Shown piece after piece: positions 63,417-64,000 of a DNA stretch of 64,000 bases. Every line of letters begins with the position of its first letter. The stretch's first letter is position 1. A model generated the notes under the pieces. That model saw only the letters and a list, made by a program, of their open reading frames with translations, did no database searches and was not told where the DNA came from. Source of the DNA: Bacteroidota bacterium (GTDB taxonomy: Bacteria > Bacteroidota > Bacteroidia > B-17B0 > Aurantibacillaceae); NCBI GenBank assembly GCA_021323535.1, contig JAJONO010000014.1, positions 16,580 to 80,579 of the forward strand, written 5' to 3'. A program made the position numbers and the translations under genes.

Positions 63417-63468
63417 AAGTGATTTAATAACCCTTTTGAAATTACATATTTTTTATACACGGATATTC

Positions 63469-63476
63469 TAAATTTG
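63469..63476 (+). promoter_or_regulatory. Candidate -7 box before the amidase gene
   Basis: TAAATTTG fits TAnnTTTG and ends 5 bp before the GTG at 63482. It also lies in the short divergent region shared with arfB. No clear -33 box is seen. Confidence 0.35.
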
Positions 63477-63481
63477 ATAAA

Positions 63482-64000
63482 GTGCGTAAATTATTAAACA
63501 TAATTCTTCTGATAGTTATCGGAATACCCTTGTTTTATAATGCTCAAACTGTGAAACAATGTAAGGAACGCTTTGATAAATACCTCAATTTTAAAGGTAG
63601 TCTCAACAATGTGGTGAAGTTCGAAGAGAATGTGATCCACATCTGCAATTCGAAAGGCAATAAGGAATTCAGTATTTATGCTCACGAAATTGAAATGCTG
63701 GGCGAATTTTTCGAACATACTTCCTACAAAAAGCAGGAGGAACTTTTGAAGTTAAAAGGAACCAAAAAATATACGAAACGACAGCGCGACAGTGTATGGA
63801 TCTACGTTGACGACCGCAAGAAATTAGGGAAAGGCAAGAGGAAACTCCCGCTCGAAGGTTACCGTGTAGCTATAGATCCCGGTCATTTTGGCACCAATCT
63901 GAAAGATGCCCGCATTGAACAGAAATATCTTTATTTTGTGAAGGACAGCGTAAATGCGCCATTGGATACAGTTAAAGTTTTTGAAAGCGAACTTAATTTC
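63482..64000 (+). CDS. N-acetylmuramoyl-L-alanine amidase (Amidase_3), 3' truncated by window edge
   Basis: Starts with GTG and stays open to the last base (173 codons visible). Signal peptide: L-L-N-I-I-L-L-I-V-I-G-I-P-L-F. A ~110-residue N-terminal region without recognised motif precedes the start of an Amidase_3 domain: Y-R-V-A-I-D-P-G-H-F-G-T-N (zinc-binding His in P-G-H) and near the edge F-E-S-E-L-N-F (second zinc ligand Glu). These enzymes cut the amide between MurNAc and the peptide stem of peptidoglycan during division or remodelling. The H-F-G instead of the usual H-G-G is a small deviation. The remainder of the domain is outside the window. Confidence 0.8.
   Translation, partial: MRKLLNIILLIVIGIPLFYNAQTVKQCKERFDKYLNFKGSLNNVVKFEENVIHICNSKGNKEFSIYAHEIEMLGEFFEHTSYKKQEELLKLKGTKKYTKRQRDSVWIYVDDRKKLGKGKRKLPLEGYRVAIDPGHFGTNLKDARIEQKYLYFVKDSVNAPLDTVKVFESELNF

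Overview
The window is a 64 kb piece of a Bacteroidota chromosome. The evidence is the type IX secretion (T9SS) machinery and sorting domains, the gliding-motility-type C-terminal domains, TAnnTTTG-type -7 promoter boxes, lack of Shine-Dalgarno sequences before most genes, a GSCFA-family protein, and a tRNA gene without encoded CCA. I cannot name a genus. No rRNA, CRISPR array, transposase or integrase was seen.

Layout. (1) 1-922: the 3' two thirds of a glcD-like FAD-linked oxidase, cut by the window edge. (2) 923-20357: a 19.4 kb insecticidal-type Tc toxin island: a fused TcB-TcC gene with an unrecognised C-terminal payload, a TcA gene, a large Hint-domain protein and a small Cys-rich protein, then a terminator. 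The island ends in a frameshifted second copy of the last 168 bp of glcD, so it lies between ~96 % identical direct repeats of a host gene's 3' end. (3) 20361-24461: a small exported protein, two small unknown genes joined to a TPR/SpoIIE-type phosphatase, and an ArsC-like protein. (4) 24765-31222: a large T9SS-exported PKD protein and small exported or soluble proteins. (5) 31267-32742: an unrecognised 462-aa protein whose last codons overlap an unusual tRNA gene with an 8-nt anticodon loop. (6) 32755-35070: small lipoprotein and hypothetical genes around an orphan class III nucleotidyl cyclase. (7) 35242-39381 (minus): cca, a GSCFA protein and aspS. (8) 39670-41842: promoter, groES, groEL, terminator. 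(9) 42005-53166: three tandem paralogues of a 1.2 kb-residue exported SBBP-repeat protein with T9SS type B sorting domains. (10) 53273-63416 (minus): a zinc-ribbon membrane protein, then the run arfB - MBOAT acyltransferase - SGNH/DltD-like protein - porV2 - porU2. (11) 63482-64000: the start of an N-acetylmuramoyl-L-alanine amidase that runs off the right edge.

How the parts work together. TcA should form the pentameric pore and the TcB-TcC fusion the cocoon that carries the C-terminal payload; the Hint protein and Cys-rich protein follow on the same strand and are probably accessory, with role unknown. The large PKD and SBBP proteins are likely cargo for the T9SS, and PorU2/PorV2 belong to its cell-surface attachment branch. 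The two most unusual features are the toxin island bounded by glcD repeats and the protein/tRNA overlap at 32.67 kb.
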